Assembly: GCA_035307785.1 (NCBI GenBank)
Contig: DATGHS010000023.1
Coordinates: forward strand, 5,178 to 69,177
DNA from: DATGHS01 sp035307785
GTDB lineage: Bacteria; Planctomycetota; Planctomycetia; Gemmatales; Gemmataceae
Reading direction: 5' to 3'
DNA length: 64,000 nt
The position numbers were made by a program, and so were the translations under genes. Positions 54,920-62,386 of this stretch are shown here, piece by piece. The notes under the pieces were generated by a model, which was not told the origin of the DNA, did not search any database, and saw only the letters and a program-made list of their open reading frames with translations. How positions within the stretch are numbered: the first letter of the stretch is position 1; each line of letters opens with the position of its first letter.

Positions 54920-54943
54920 AGCTTTTGTTGCGACTACGCTGGT

Positions 54944-54971
54944 ATTCTCGAATCGAGAAAACGAAAGTCAA
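54944..54971 (-). promoter_or_regulatory. Likely promoter of the ATP synthase operon
   Basis: On the minus strand TTGACT (54966-54971) and GAGAAT (54944-54949) are spaced 16 nt, giving a short leader of about 20 nt before the atpZ ATG. A palindrome TTCTCGA, one base, TCGAGAA (54945-54959) overlaps the -10 side of the spacer and could be an operator. The -10 match is only moderate. Confidence 0.45.
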
Positions 54972-55331
54972 TGGCACTTTGTGCATTTTTTCACAAAGTC
55001 CTCCAAATGCTTTTGGCCCTTGATTTTCGAGCTAATTGAGGCCAAGAAAACCGCCAAGCTGACGGCTCCGGGTGGTGTCTTAAAAAGCGCGCAGCTCCAT
55101 CAGACGAAAATTGGATTGTCGGCCGGTGATTACATTTGACCTTTGACCAGGGTCATTTTTAGGCGAACGGAGCGGTCGCTATAAGCGTTTTGTGCACGAT
55201 AGCTTATTCACGAAACGTCATCAAGAATGACGGCATACGAACTCAATTTCAACCCAGTTTTCAAATCCTCCGTTCGCTGAAAAGTTCCGGAGATTTCCGG
55301 TGAAATGACGCGCTCCGAAAGGGAAGTTTCG

Positions 55332-55360
55332 TTGACATTCTTCGGTCAAATCTCTAGGAT
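55332..55360 (+). promoter_or_regulatory. Sigma-70-type promoter upstream of the leader RNA
   Basis: TTGACA (55332-55337), a 17-nt spacer and TAGGAT (55355-55360). This is the best -35/-10 pair on the plus strand here. It starts transcription about 370 nt before the DUF4912 gene. Confidence 0.55.
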
Positions 55361-55366
55361 GATGCA

Positions 55367-55501
55367 AGTGTTAGGGGATTCGCAGACTGCGAGCCCACCC
55401 CTCAGTTCATTCACCGCGTGCGGTTAATGAGTGCCGCTCCGATGATCCCGGTTGAAGTGCAGGCATTCCTCTTCTGACTCGGCAGGTTTGCCTTTTTTTT
55501 T
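55367..55501 (+). ncRNA. Candidate structured small RNA or attenuated leader
   Basis: About 135 nt bounded by the promoter at 55332-55360 and a terminator-like end at 55481-55501. It contains two good stems: AGGGG with CCCCT enclosing a smaller CGC and GCG stem (about 55372-55403), and CATTCACCG with CGGTTAATG around a 4-nt loop (one mismatch). It does not match any known RNA class I can name. It may be a free small RNA or an attenuator of the DUF4912 gene. Confidence 0.35.
55481..55501 (+). terminator. Terminator-like hairpin with T9 tract
   Basis: GGCA and TGCC form a 4-bp stem with a 4-nt loop at 55481-55492, followed by nine T residues (55493-55501). A longer pairing with AGGCA about 20 nt upstream is possible. 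The stem is weak, but the T-run is the longest in this stretch and comes 233 nt before the DUF4912 start. Confidence 0.4.
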
Positions 55502-55734
55502 CGACGGGTACGGTACGTCGAGCGCGCGGACTGAAGGGAAAAGTACGGTATAGGCGGCGCAACCCTCCTCTTCTCCCCGGTTGGCATTGCTTTCCTCTGG
55601 CACCGTCGCGTTCCGAAGACCGTAACGCGATTTCGGCCGAATTCCTTCCCGGTTAAGGACTTCCGGGGTTCTCATCACGGACGAATCCACCATGCTAAGA
55701 CGAACCGGCTTCCGGTCGCGTCGGAGAGCTTCGC

Positions 55735-56979
55735 ATGACCCGTGACCAATTGCAAGAACTTTCCCGAAAAGAACTATCGGAGCTGGCCCGCAAGCGTGGG
55801 ATCGCCAGCTGGCATAGTCTGAAGAAGGAAGAGCTGGTCGAGATCCTGAGCCCACGAAAGGCCAACAAAGTCGCCAAGAGCGCGGTCAAAACCAACGGTA
55901 AACTGCACGGCAGTACGGTGCCCCCCAAAGGCGCCGCCCTCAATTCGCACAAATCACCCAAGACCGAGCTGGCTGAGAACTTGGGCAAACTGACAGTCGG
56001 TTCCCTCGTTCCCAAAGCTCAAAAATCAGTGGCCCGCGACGTTGGTTCCGGCTCCGGCGGCTTTTCTTCGACCGAAGAGATGGTCGAGCGGGCCAAGTTT
56101 GACGTGGGGGTCCCCACCAAAGACCTCTCCGCGAAGGTGCCTCGCAATCTGCCGACCGGTTACGGTAAAGACCGCATTGTGGTTATGGTCCGTGATCCAT
56201 ACTGGCTCCATGCCTACTGGGAACTCACCCATCAATCCATCCAGCGCGCCGAAGCGGCTCTTGGGCAAGACTGGCATGGGGCCAAGCCGATCCTTCGCGT
56301 GGTGGATGTCAGCGCGCATGACACGACCAGCACTTCGGAAGCCATCGTGAAGGAAATCGAAATCCACGGTGGCTGCCAGAACTGGTACGTCGAGGTCAAC
56401 CAACCGCCACGCTCATATCGGGTGGACATCGGCTACCTGTCGCGGCGTGGCCAATTCTTCGTGCTGGCCCGTTCCAACATCGTCACCACGCCACGGGCCA
56501 ATGTGAGCGATATTCTCGACGAAAACTGGTCTGACATCGACCCGAAGGCCGCTGATCGCATTTTCGCCATGTCGAGCGGCTTCGACGTGACCTCCGGCAG
56601 CAGCCTGGAATTGAAACAACTGTTCGAAGAGCGCCTCCGCCGGCCGATCGGTTCGCCGACGGTAAGCAGCTTTGGCTCCGGCGCGATCGGCGCCAGCCAG
56701 GAAAAAGAGCGCAAGTTCTGGTTCAAGCTGGATGCCGAGCTGATCGTCTACGGCGAAACCGAGCCCAATGCTCGCGTGACGCTGCAGGGCGAACCAGTGA
56801 AACTACGGCCTGACGGCACCTTCACGATGCGGTTCAGTTTGCCGGATAGCCGGCAAATTATCCCGGCCGTGGCGACCTCGGCCGACGGCGTGGAAGAGCG
56901 CACGATCGTCCTCGCCGTCGAACGTAACACCCGGCACCTGGAGCCGATGACTCATGAAGTGAATGAAGCTTCCGAATAA
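55735..56979 (+). CDS. DUF4912 protein with Rho-N/SAP-like N-terminus
   Basis: A 414-residue protein. The first 40 residues (LQELSRKELSELARKRGIASWHSLKKEELVEIL) look like a Rho N-terminal/SAP-type helix pair that can bind nucleic acid. A low-complexity basic linker follows. Residues about 145-235 carry DUF4912 (VVMVRDPYWLHAYWELT and WYVEVNQPPRSYRVDIGYL). The C-terminus has a beta-domain (LIVYGETEPNARVTLQGEPVKLRPDGTFTMRF). The function is unknown. It is preceded by a long leader and followed by a terminator palindrome. Confidence 0.8.
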   Translation: MTRDQLQELSRKELSELARKRGIASWHSLKKEELVEILSPRKANKVAKSAVKTNGKLHGSTVPPKGAALNSHKSPKTELAENLGKLTVGSLVPKAQKSVARDVGSGSGGFSSTEEMVERAKFDVGVPTKDLSAKVPRNLPTGYGKDRIVVMVRDPYWLHAYWELTHQSIQRAEAALGQDWHGAKPILRVVDVSAHDTTSTSEAIVKEIEIHGGCQNWYVEVNQPPRSYRVDIGYLSRRGQFFVLARSNIVTTPRANVSDILDENWSDIDPKAADRIFAMSSGFDVTSGSSLELKQLFEERLRRPIGSPTVSSFGSGAIGASQEKERKFWFKLDAELIVYGETEPNARVTLQGEPVKLRPDGTFTMRFSLPDSRQIIPAVATSADGVEERTIVLAVERNTRHLEPMTHEVNEASE

Positions 56980-56990
56980 GCACTTTCTCT

Positions 56991-57022
56991 AAAGCCCAGG
57001 GACTTTAGTCCCTGGGCTTTTT
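56991..57022. terminator. Rho-independent terminator after the DUF4912 gene
   Basis: AAAGCCCAGGGACT and AGTCCCTGGGCTTT form a 14-bp perfect stem around a 2-nt loop, then TT. A run of A precedes and T follows the stem, so it could stop transcripts in either direction. The ApbE gene starts only 8 nt later. Confidence 0.7.
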
Positions 57023-57029
57023 ATCTGCA

Positions 57030-58079
57030 ATGAATCGGCGTGAACTTCTTCGCTCTTCCGAAATGTTCCAGACGGCCGGGCAAATCCTCGGGCCCTGGCT
57101 CGACTGCCATTCCGATTCACCGATTGACTCCGAAGTCACGCTGCTGCGCTTCTCCCACCGGGCCATGGCCACGCTCTTCGAAGTGATGTTTCCGTTTGGT
57201 CAGCCGGTTGCGAATGAAATGGCGGCAGCGATATTCGAGCAGATCGAAGACCTCGAAGCGCAAATGACCGTCTACCGCGAAGATAGCGAAGTCTCGTTGC
57301 TCAACCAGCGCGCCTTCGACGAGCCGGTCGTTGTCGAAGAGCGCTTGTACGAGCTATTTCTCCAGGCCGAACGGCTGCATCGCGAGACCAGCGGGGCCTT
57401 CGACATCACCGCGGGGCCGCTGATTAAAGCCTGGGGCTTCTTTAGACGCCAGGGCCGAGTGCCGACTCCCTGGGAGCGGCAAGAAGCTCTGTCACATGTT
57501 GGCATGAAATTCGTCGAACTCAATCCGCAAGACCGTTCCGTGCGCTTCCGCAAACCGGGGATGGAAATCAATCTCGGCAGCATTGGCAAGGGCTACGCTC
57601 TGGATCGCGCCGCGGAGTTGCTTCGGGGCCGGCAGATTGGTTCCGCTCTTCTCCACGGCGGCGGCAGCAGCGTGGTCGCCGTTGGCCGGCAACCGAACGA
57701 GCCGCGCGGCTGGCCGGTGGGGATCCGCCACCCGTGGCGAGAAGGCGCGAGCCTGGGCACGATTTATTTGCAAGATCGGGCTTTGGGGACTTCCGCTGCG
57801 ACCTATCAGCACTTAGAATACAACCATCGAAAACTAGGACATTTGCTCGACCCGCGCACGGGCTGGCCGGCAATAGGAATCGCCAGTGCGTCTGCCCTTG
57901 CACCCACCGCCGCGCAGGCCGACGCCCTGGCTACTGCTTTCTTCGTACTGGGAATAGAAAAGACCCGGCTCTATTGCCAGACGCACCCCGGCATTGGCGC
58001 CATCCTGCTGCCGGAAGGCGAAGCATCTTCGCCCATCGCTCTCGGCCTGCGCCCGGAGGAATGGGCGAGAAGAACCTAA
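57030..58079 (+). CDS. apbE: FAD:protein FMN transferase (ApbE)
   Basis: A 349-residue enzyme that attaches FMN covalently to Thr residues of proteins such as Rnf/Nqr subunits. Motifs include SGAFDITAGPLIKAWGFF, the FAD-binding INLGSIGKGYALDRAAELL and GHLLDPRTGWPA. No clear signal peptide is visible; members are often lipoproteins, but here a hydrophilic N-terminus precedes the domain. No Rnf or Nqr gene is in view, so its target is unknown. The nucleotide-site Asp/Thr residues are conserved. Confidence 0.9.
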   Translation: MNRRELLRSSEMFQTAGQILGPWLDCHSDSPIDSEVTLLRFSHRAMATLFEVMFPFGQPVANEMAAAIFEQIEDLEAQMTVYREDSEVSLLNQRAFDEPVVVEERLYELFLQAERLHRETSGAFDITAGPLIKAWGFFRRQGRVPTPWERQEALSHVGMKFVELNPQDRSVRFRKPGMEINLGSIGKGYALDRAAELLRGRQIGSALLHGGGSSVVAVGRQPNEPRGWPVGIRHPWREGASLGTIYLQDRALGTSAATYQHLEYNHRKLGHLLDPRTGWPAIGIASASALAPTAAQADALATAFFVLGIEKTRLYCQTHPGIGAILLPEGEASSPIALGLRPEEWARRT

Positions 58080-58160
58080 CCCCCCCGGCCCCCTTCCCTA
58101 AAGGGAAGGGGGAGACGTCAATTCCCCCTTTCCTTTTGGGAAGGGGTCAGGGGGTTAGGT
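58080..58160. repeat. Inverted CCCCTTCCC-type repeat pair
   Basis: CCCCCTTCCCT and AGGGAAGGGGG (58089-58112) form an 11-bp hairpin, and a second imperfect one (58123-58145) follows. The outer CCTAACCCCC and GGGGGTTAGG pair them into one larger structure. It fills most of the gap between apbE and the DoxX-like gene. Confidence 0.75.
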
Positions 58161-58184
58161 CATTGACCCCAAGGCTCACTCACC

Positions 58185-59336
58185 ATGACCGGCAACGAAC
58201 GTATTGCGCTGATTTTGATCATCCTTTTGCGAACCGCCATTGGCTGGCACTTCCTGACCGAGGCTTTCGAAAAATATCGCTCGGTTTATGTTCCCGGCCC
58301 CACGGAATCCACAAAGGCCTGGAGCAGCGAAGTCTATTTCCGCGAAGGCACCGGCCCGCTGGCCAAGGCGGTTCGCACCAGAATTGGCGACACCGACGAC
58401 CTACTGCTCGCGCGCCTGTCTGTAAAGAGCGTGCCGCTGGGCAATGACGAAGCAACCTTCCCTGCACACGCGCGGATGCCGGATCTATTCGATCAGGAAT
58501 GGAACGACTATTTTGAGCGCTTCGCCAAATGGTACGAACTGAGCCCCGAACAGCGCGACGCAGCGCAAAACCGCCTGGAAGAGGACAAGAGCCGCACGGT
58601 CACCTGGTTCCTCACGAAACCCAAGTCGATTAACTGGTTCCTTGCCGGTCTGTGGATGAATTTCGACGACAAGCCGCTCAAGAAAACCATCTCCACGGCC
58701 AATGGTTCGGTGGACGTGGAAACCTCGGTCGCCGACCTGACGAACGATTACCGCAGCAAAGTTCAGGAATACCGCAACGACCAGGGGCCGACGCTTTCGC
58801 TCTTCGGCAAAGACGTGGAGAAAAACTACCGGAACGTTTTGCGAAGCGAGATCGCCGCGCTGCGCAGCGAACTTCAAGGAGCACTGGATGAGCGCACCAG
58901 CGATATGAAAAAGGACTTGCAAAGCGTCCTCACTCCGGAGCAGCGCGCCAAAGGCTCGGTTCCTGTACCGCAGCCCCGAAAACTTTTCTTCGCTACCGAT
59001 TCGCAGGCCGAGCACCCGCGCTTGATCCAATTGATCGACACGGCGACGATCTTTGGCCTGATTGGAATCGGCATCTGCATGCTGCTCGGCCTGTTCTCGC
59101 GCACCGCCAGTTTTTGTGGCGCGATGTTCCTGCTGATGACGATCCTCACTTGGCCCTCAGTCCCGTGGCTGCCAGCGCCGCCGGTGACGGAAGGGAACTA
59201 CCTGTTCGTCAATAAGAACATGATCGAAATGTTGGCGCTATTACTGCTGGCATGCATTCCCAGCGGCAAAATCTTTGGCCTCGACGCGCTGATCTCCGCA
59301 ATATTCCGAAAGAAAGAAATGCCGAACGCGGCTTGA
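58185..59336 (+). CDS. DoxX-like membrane protein with a large inserted domain
   Basis: A 383-residue membrane protein. The first span (about 6-26, IALILIILLRTAIGWHFL) and the last three (from about 285, TIFGLIGIGICMLLGLF and beyond) resemble DoxX-family proteins. Between them lies a soluble region of about 250 residues, mostly helical (RDAAQNRLEEDKSRT, NYRNVLRSEIAALRSELQGAL). The next gene, a Gfo/Idh/MocA oxidoreductase, begins 17 nt after it, a pairing common in planctomycetes, suggesting a common redox pathway. Confidence 0.72.
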   Translation: MTGNERIALILIILLRTAIGWHFLTEAFEKYRSVYVPGPTESTKAWSSEVYFREGTGPLAKAVRTRIGDTDDLLLARLSVKSVPLGNDEATFPAHARMPDLFDQEWNDYFERFAKWYELSPEQRDAAQNRLEEDKSRTVTWFLTKPKSINWFLAGLWMNFDDKPLKKTISTANGSVDVETSVADLTNDYRSKVQEYRNDQGPTLSLFGKDVEKNYRNVLRSEIAALRSELQGALDERTSDMKKDLQSVLTPEQRAKGSVPVPQPRKLFFATDSQAEHPRLIQLIDTATIFGLIGIGICMLLGLFSRTASFCGAMFLLMTILTWPSVPWLPAPPVTEGNYLFVNKNMIEMLALLLLACIPSGKIFGLDALISAIFRKKEMPNAA

Positions 59337-59353
59337 ACCTGGAGGTTTCTCTC

Positions 59354-61075
59354 ATGGCGATTGATTTGACCCCCGAACAACGACAGCTTGGGCAGGAGAA
59401 TTATGCCCGCGTGGCCGACGGCATGACCCGCCGGCGCTTCCTGAAAGGCGCCGCGGCCGCCGGCGGCGCCATGGCCATCGGCGTGCCGGCCATGTACTTC
59501 GGCTACCAGACGGTGCATGGCAAGCCCGTGAAGGCGGCACTGATCGGCGGCGGCGACGAAGGCGGCGTCCTCGTCGGCGAGCATAACCCAGACTTCATCA
59601 AGTTCATCGCCGTGTGCGACATTCGCCCCCACAACCAGAAGCGCATCATCGAAGGCGATCCGAAAGTCGCTCTGCGGAAGGGCTTTCGCAAGATGTATGG
59701 CAACAGCGAAGCCGACGACCTTGCCAAGAAGCACATGTACTCCGACTTCCGCGAAATGCTGAAAAACGAAAAAGACATTGAAATGGTTGTCATCGCCCTG
59801 CCGTTGCACCTCCACGCGCCGGTGGCGATTGAGTGCATGAAGTTCGGCAAAGAGCGTGGCAAGCCGGTTCACGTGCTTTGCGAAAAGCTCATGGCCCGCA
59901 CGGTGGGCGATTGCAAGCAGATGATCAAGACGGCCAAGGACACCGGCAGCATTCTCTCGATTGGCCACCAGCGGCATTACAGCTTGCTCTATGCCAATGC
60001 CCGCGACATTTTGGAAGGCGGCGTGCTGGGCGACATCAAGCACATTCGCGCTTTGTGGCATCGCAACTTCTCCTGGCCCTACTCAGCCGAGAAGACACCG
60101 TGGCCCGCCCCGTGGACGAAGGAAGACATGGAGCTGGCCGAGGGCTTTCCGCCGCCGATGTTGCGCGACGGCTGGTATCCGCCAATTTACAAGAAGGATA
60201 GCGAAGCGCTTAATGATCCCGAGAAGTTGCACAAATACGATTTCAAGAGCATGCAAGAGCTCGTTCGCTGGCGTCTCTTCGACCGCACCGGCGGCGGCCT
60301 GATGGCCGAACTCGGCAGCCACCAGCTCGACGCGTGCAGCATCTTCCTGGGCAAGGTGCACCCGTTGGCGGTCACCGCCATTGGCGAGCAGTCCTTCTTT
60401 GACCGGCTTGGAAAAGGCGATAAGAACCCGCGCGAGGCCGACGATCACGTTTTCGCCACCTTCGAATTCCCCGGCAAGAACCACCCGCACGGGCCCAACA
60501 AGGGTAGCGACAACGACGACATCGTGGTGGTGACTTATTCATCGATCAGCACCAACGGCTTTGAGCAGTACGGCGAGTGCGTAATGGGCACCCGTGGCAC
60601 GATGATCGTGGAAGCAGAGCAAAAGGTCTTTCTCTACAACGAGCGCGACCCGGCCAAGAAGGGCGGCGATCCGAAAGCCACGGCCGTGACCGTGACCACG
60701 GGCGATGGCAAAAAGCCGGCCCTGGAAAGTGGCGGCACCTGGGGCCCGGCTGCCAGCACCACCGCCGGCAGCAGCGCCGGCCCGGCCGGCAGCGGCACGG
60801 GCCCGGTTAGCCGCGGCTACCGGGAAGAGATGGAAGATTTCGCCTTCTGCGTGCGCACGTGGGATCCAAAGCTCGGCTACGCGAAAGACAATGCCGGCGC
60901 GTACCGCCAGCGCTTGCCGCGCTGCCACGGCGAAGTGGCCATGGCCGACGCCATCATCGCGCTCACCTCGAACCTGGCGATGCGCAACCGCAAGGAGCCG
61001 CGTATCGAATTCGACCCGAAATGGTTCGACGCTGCCGAAATGGAAGCGACGCCGGAAAAGAAGCATTCGGCATAG
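59354..61075 (+). CDS. Gfo/Idh/MocA family oxidoreductase with Tat signal
   Basis: A 573-residue exported oxidoreductase. The twin-arginine signal is TRRRFLKGAAAAGGAMAIG (RR at about 26-27). The NAD(P)-binding fold follows with AALIGGGDEGG in place of the usual GxGxxG, then VIALPLHLHAP, CEKLMARTVGD and IGHQRHYSLLY. Substrate sugars are unknown; many planctomycete paralogues exist. A low-complexity Gly/Ala/Ser stretch near 480-510 is species-type variation. GGAGG 8 nt upstream sets the start. Confidence 0.88.
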   Translation: MAIDLTPEQRQLGQENYARVADGMTRRRFLKGAAAAGGAMAIGVPAMYFGYQTVHGKPVKAALIGGGDEGGVLVGEHNPDFIKFIAVCDIRPHNQKRIIEGDPKVALRKGFRKMYGNSEADDLAKKHMYSDFREMLKNEKDIEMVVIALPLHLHAPVAIECMKFGKERGKPVHVLCEKLMARTVGDCKQMIKTAKDTGSILSIGHQRHYSLLYANARDILEGGVLGDIKHIRALWHRNFSWPYSAEKTPWPAPWTKEDMELAEGFPPPMLRDGWYPPIYKKDSEALNDPEKLHKYDFKSMQELVRWRLFDRTGGGLMAELGSHQLDACSIFLGKVHPLAVTAIGEQSFFDRLGKGDKNPREADDHVFATFEFPGKNHPHGPNKGSDNDDIVVVTYSSISTNGFEQYGECVMGTRGTMIVEAEQKVFLYNERDPAKKGGDPKATAVTVTTGDGKKPALESGGTWGPAASTTAGSSAGPAGSGTGPVSRGYREEMEDFAFCVRTWDPKLGYAKDNAGAYRQRLPRCHGEVAMADAIIALTSNLAMRNRKEPRIEFDPKWFDAAEMEATPEKKHSA

Positions 61076-61082
61076 CCGGCCT

Positions 61083-61121
61083 CCGCTTGCGGCGTTGCAC
61101 GGCCCGCACCGCCGCAAGCGG
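61083..61121. repeat. Imperfect CCGCTTGCGGCG hairpin
   Basis: Twelve-nt arms at 61083-61094 and 61110-61121 match exactly around a 15-nt loop. It is the same family as the perfect palindrome at 36850-36881. Confidence 0.82.
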
Positions 61122-61141
61122 CATTTGGTGCGAATCCCACC

Positions 61142-62365
61142 ATGGCGTACATGTCGTTGCTAGGACTTGTCGTTCTCTTTTTGTTGCTCGCCGGCGGCGC
61201 CGCGCTGGTCGTGCTGGTTGTCGTCACCGCGACTCGTGGCGCGGGCGAAACGCAGCGAAATCTGGATCGAAGCATTAAAAGCCTGGCTGGCGACTTTCCG
61301 GATGAAGTGCGCGCTCGCGGCGGAGAGGATTCGCTGCGCGATTCGGAATTCGTCTCGCTTTGGATCAAGCAACTCGAAACGCCGAATGGTGCGGCATCGA
61401 GCACCACGATGCAGGTCGCCGCACCGCCGCCGAAGTTGCAGATCGTGCTTTCCGCTATGCTCCAGCGTCTCCTGGCCGACCATCTGGCGGTGGCCAAGCG
61501 GTTCCTGCCGCCCGGCTGGCGCATCGTGTTCGTGTCGCTGGTGCTTGGCTACCTCTTCGGCCATTTCTGCGGCGAAGTGGTGTTTTCCATCAATCATCCG
61601 CGCGACAACAAGTTCCCGCATTTTTATGATTTCCCTGGCTTTGATACCGGGGCCTACGCAGCCGGCTTTGGCTTCGGCATCACCATGTTTTGGGTGCTGA
61701 CCGCGCTGCAGGCGTTTCTGTGGTATCACCGGTTAGAGCACCTTCGAAGAACAGCGGCCGAGCGGGCGAAGGAAATCGAGAACGATTTTTCGGAAGTGGT
61801 TCGGGCGACGGGCGGCGCGGCGGGCCTCCGGTATACCGGCCCCGTACGCTCGCTGCAGCAAGCATTGAAGGTCTCCCCCCAAGCGCTGGCCGACGCGGAA
61901 CTCCAGCCGCAAACCCGCGAGCAATTGCGGCAAGCGGTGCGCAGCGGCTGGTTGCGGCAAATCCACGATGGATTGCAGGAAGCCGAAAGCTGGCAACATG
62001 CCCACTGGTCGATCGTCCCCATTTCTTTGTTCTTGGGTTTCGTTTTCGGCGAATTATTCGGCGAGTGGATTTTCGCTCTCGACCACTCGCCGCTTTACGG
62101 CCGGTTTCCGTTCATCTTCTTCGACGACAGGTTTGATCTGTGGGCGCTCCTTGCGGGTGTGGGCATGGGAATTCTCGTGGGGCTCGTTATTTTTTCCGGC
62201 CAATTGCTGCTCTGGCGCTGGCTGCGGAATCGCGTACAAAAATCGGTGCAAACCTGCATCCACGATTTCCAAACCGACTTCGCCGATGACATCCGCACGT
62301 GGGGCGGCCCGTCGGTGCTGCGCACCAGCGAAGCCGTGCAAGAATTGCTGCGCGAGCGGGTGTAG
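61142..62365 (+). CDS. Membrane protein with internal repeats, unknown function
   Basis: A 407-residue protein with about five spans: one N-terminal (about 5-29) and two similar pairs (about 126-200 and 290-362, with LGYLFGHFCGEVVF against LGFVFGELFGEWIF). A shorter soluble motif occurs three times: FPDEVRARGGEDSLRDSE (52-69), FSEVVRATGGAAGLR (216-230) and FADDIRTWGGPSVLRTSE (380-397). The structure implies duplicated units of membrane pair plus cytoplasmic tail. I do not recognise the family. Confidence 0.65.
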   Translation: MAYMSLLGLVVLFLLLAGGAALVVLVVVTATRGAGETQRNLDRSIKSLAGDFPDEVRARGGEDSLRDSEFVSLWIKQLETPNGAASSTTMQVAAPPPKLQIVLSAMLQRLLADHLAVAKRFLPPGWRIVFVSLVLGYLFGHFCGEVVFSINHPRDNKFPHFYDFPGFDTGAYAAGFGFGITMFWVLTALQAFLWYHRLEHLRRTAAERAKEIENDFSEVVRATGGAAGLRYTGPVRSLQQALKVSPQALADAELQPQTREQLRQAVRSGWLRQIHDGLQEAESWQHAHWSIVPISLFLGFVFGELFGEWIFALDHSPLYGRFPFIFFDDRFDLWALLAGVGMGILVGLVIFSGQLLLWRWLRNRVQKSVQTCIHDFQTDFADDIRTWGGPSVLRTSEAVQELLRERV

Positions 62366-62386
62366 CTGGCGGTTGTGTCCGTGCAA

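Larger units (their letters stand above)
54920..55734. other. 815-nt divergent intergenic region with regulatory elements
   Basis: The longest gene-free stretch in the window, between the ATP synthase operon (minus) and the DUF4912 gene (plus). It holds the operon promoter, an inverted repeat (ACTTTGTG and CACAAAGT, 54976-54999) and the candidate leader RNA described separately. An open frame at 55424-55855 on the minus strand overlaps these signals and the DUF4912 start, and I do not accept it as a gene. Confidence 0.6.

Noticed and set aside
55367..55501. Candidate leader RNA considered as SRP RNA, 6S RNA, tmRNA or RNase P RNA
   Set aside because: It lacks the SRP tetraloop region, the long 6S bubble, the tmRNA 3' CCA and the RNase P conserved segments.
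55424..55855. 143-residue open frame on the minus strand
   Set aside because: It overlaps the DUF4912 start and the promoter/terminator signals, has low-complexity basic composition and no recognisable motif.
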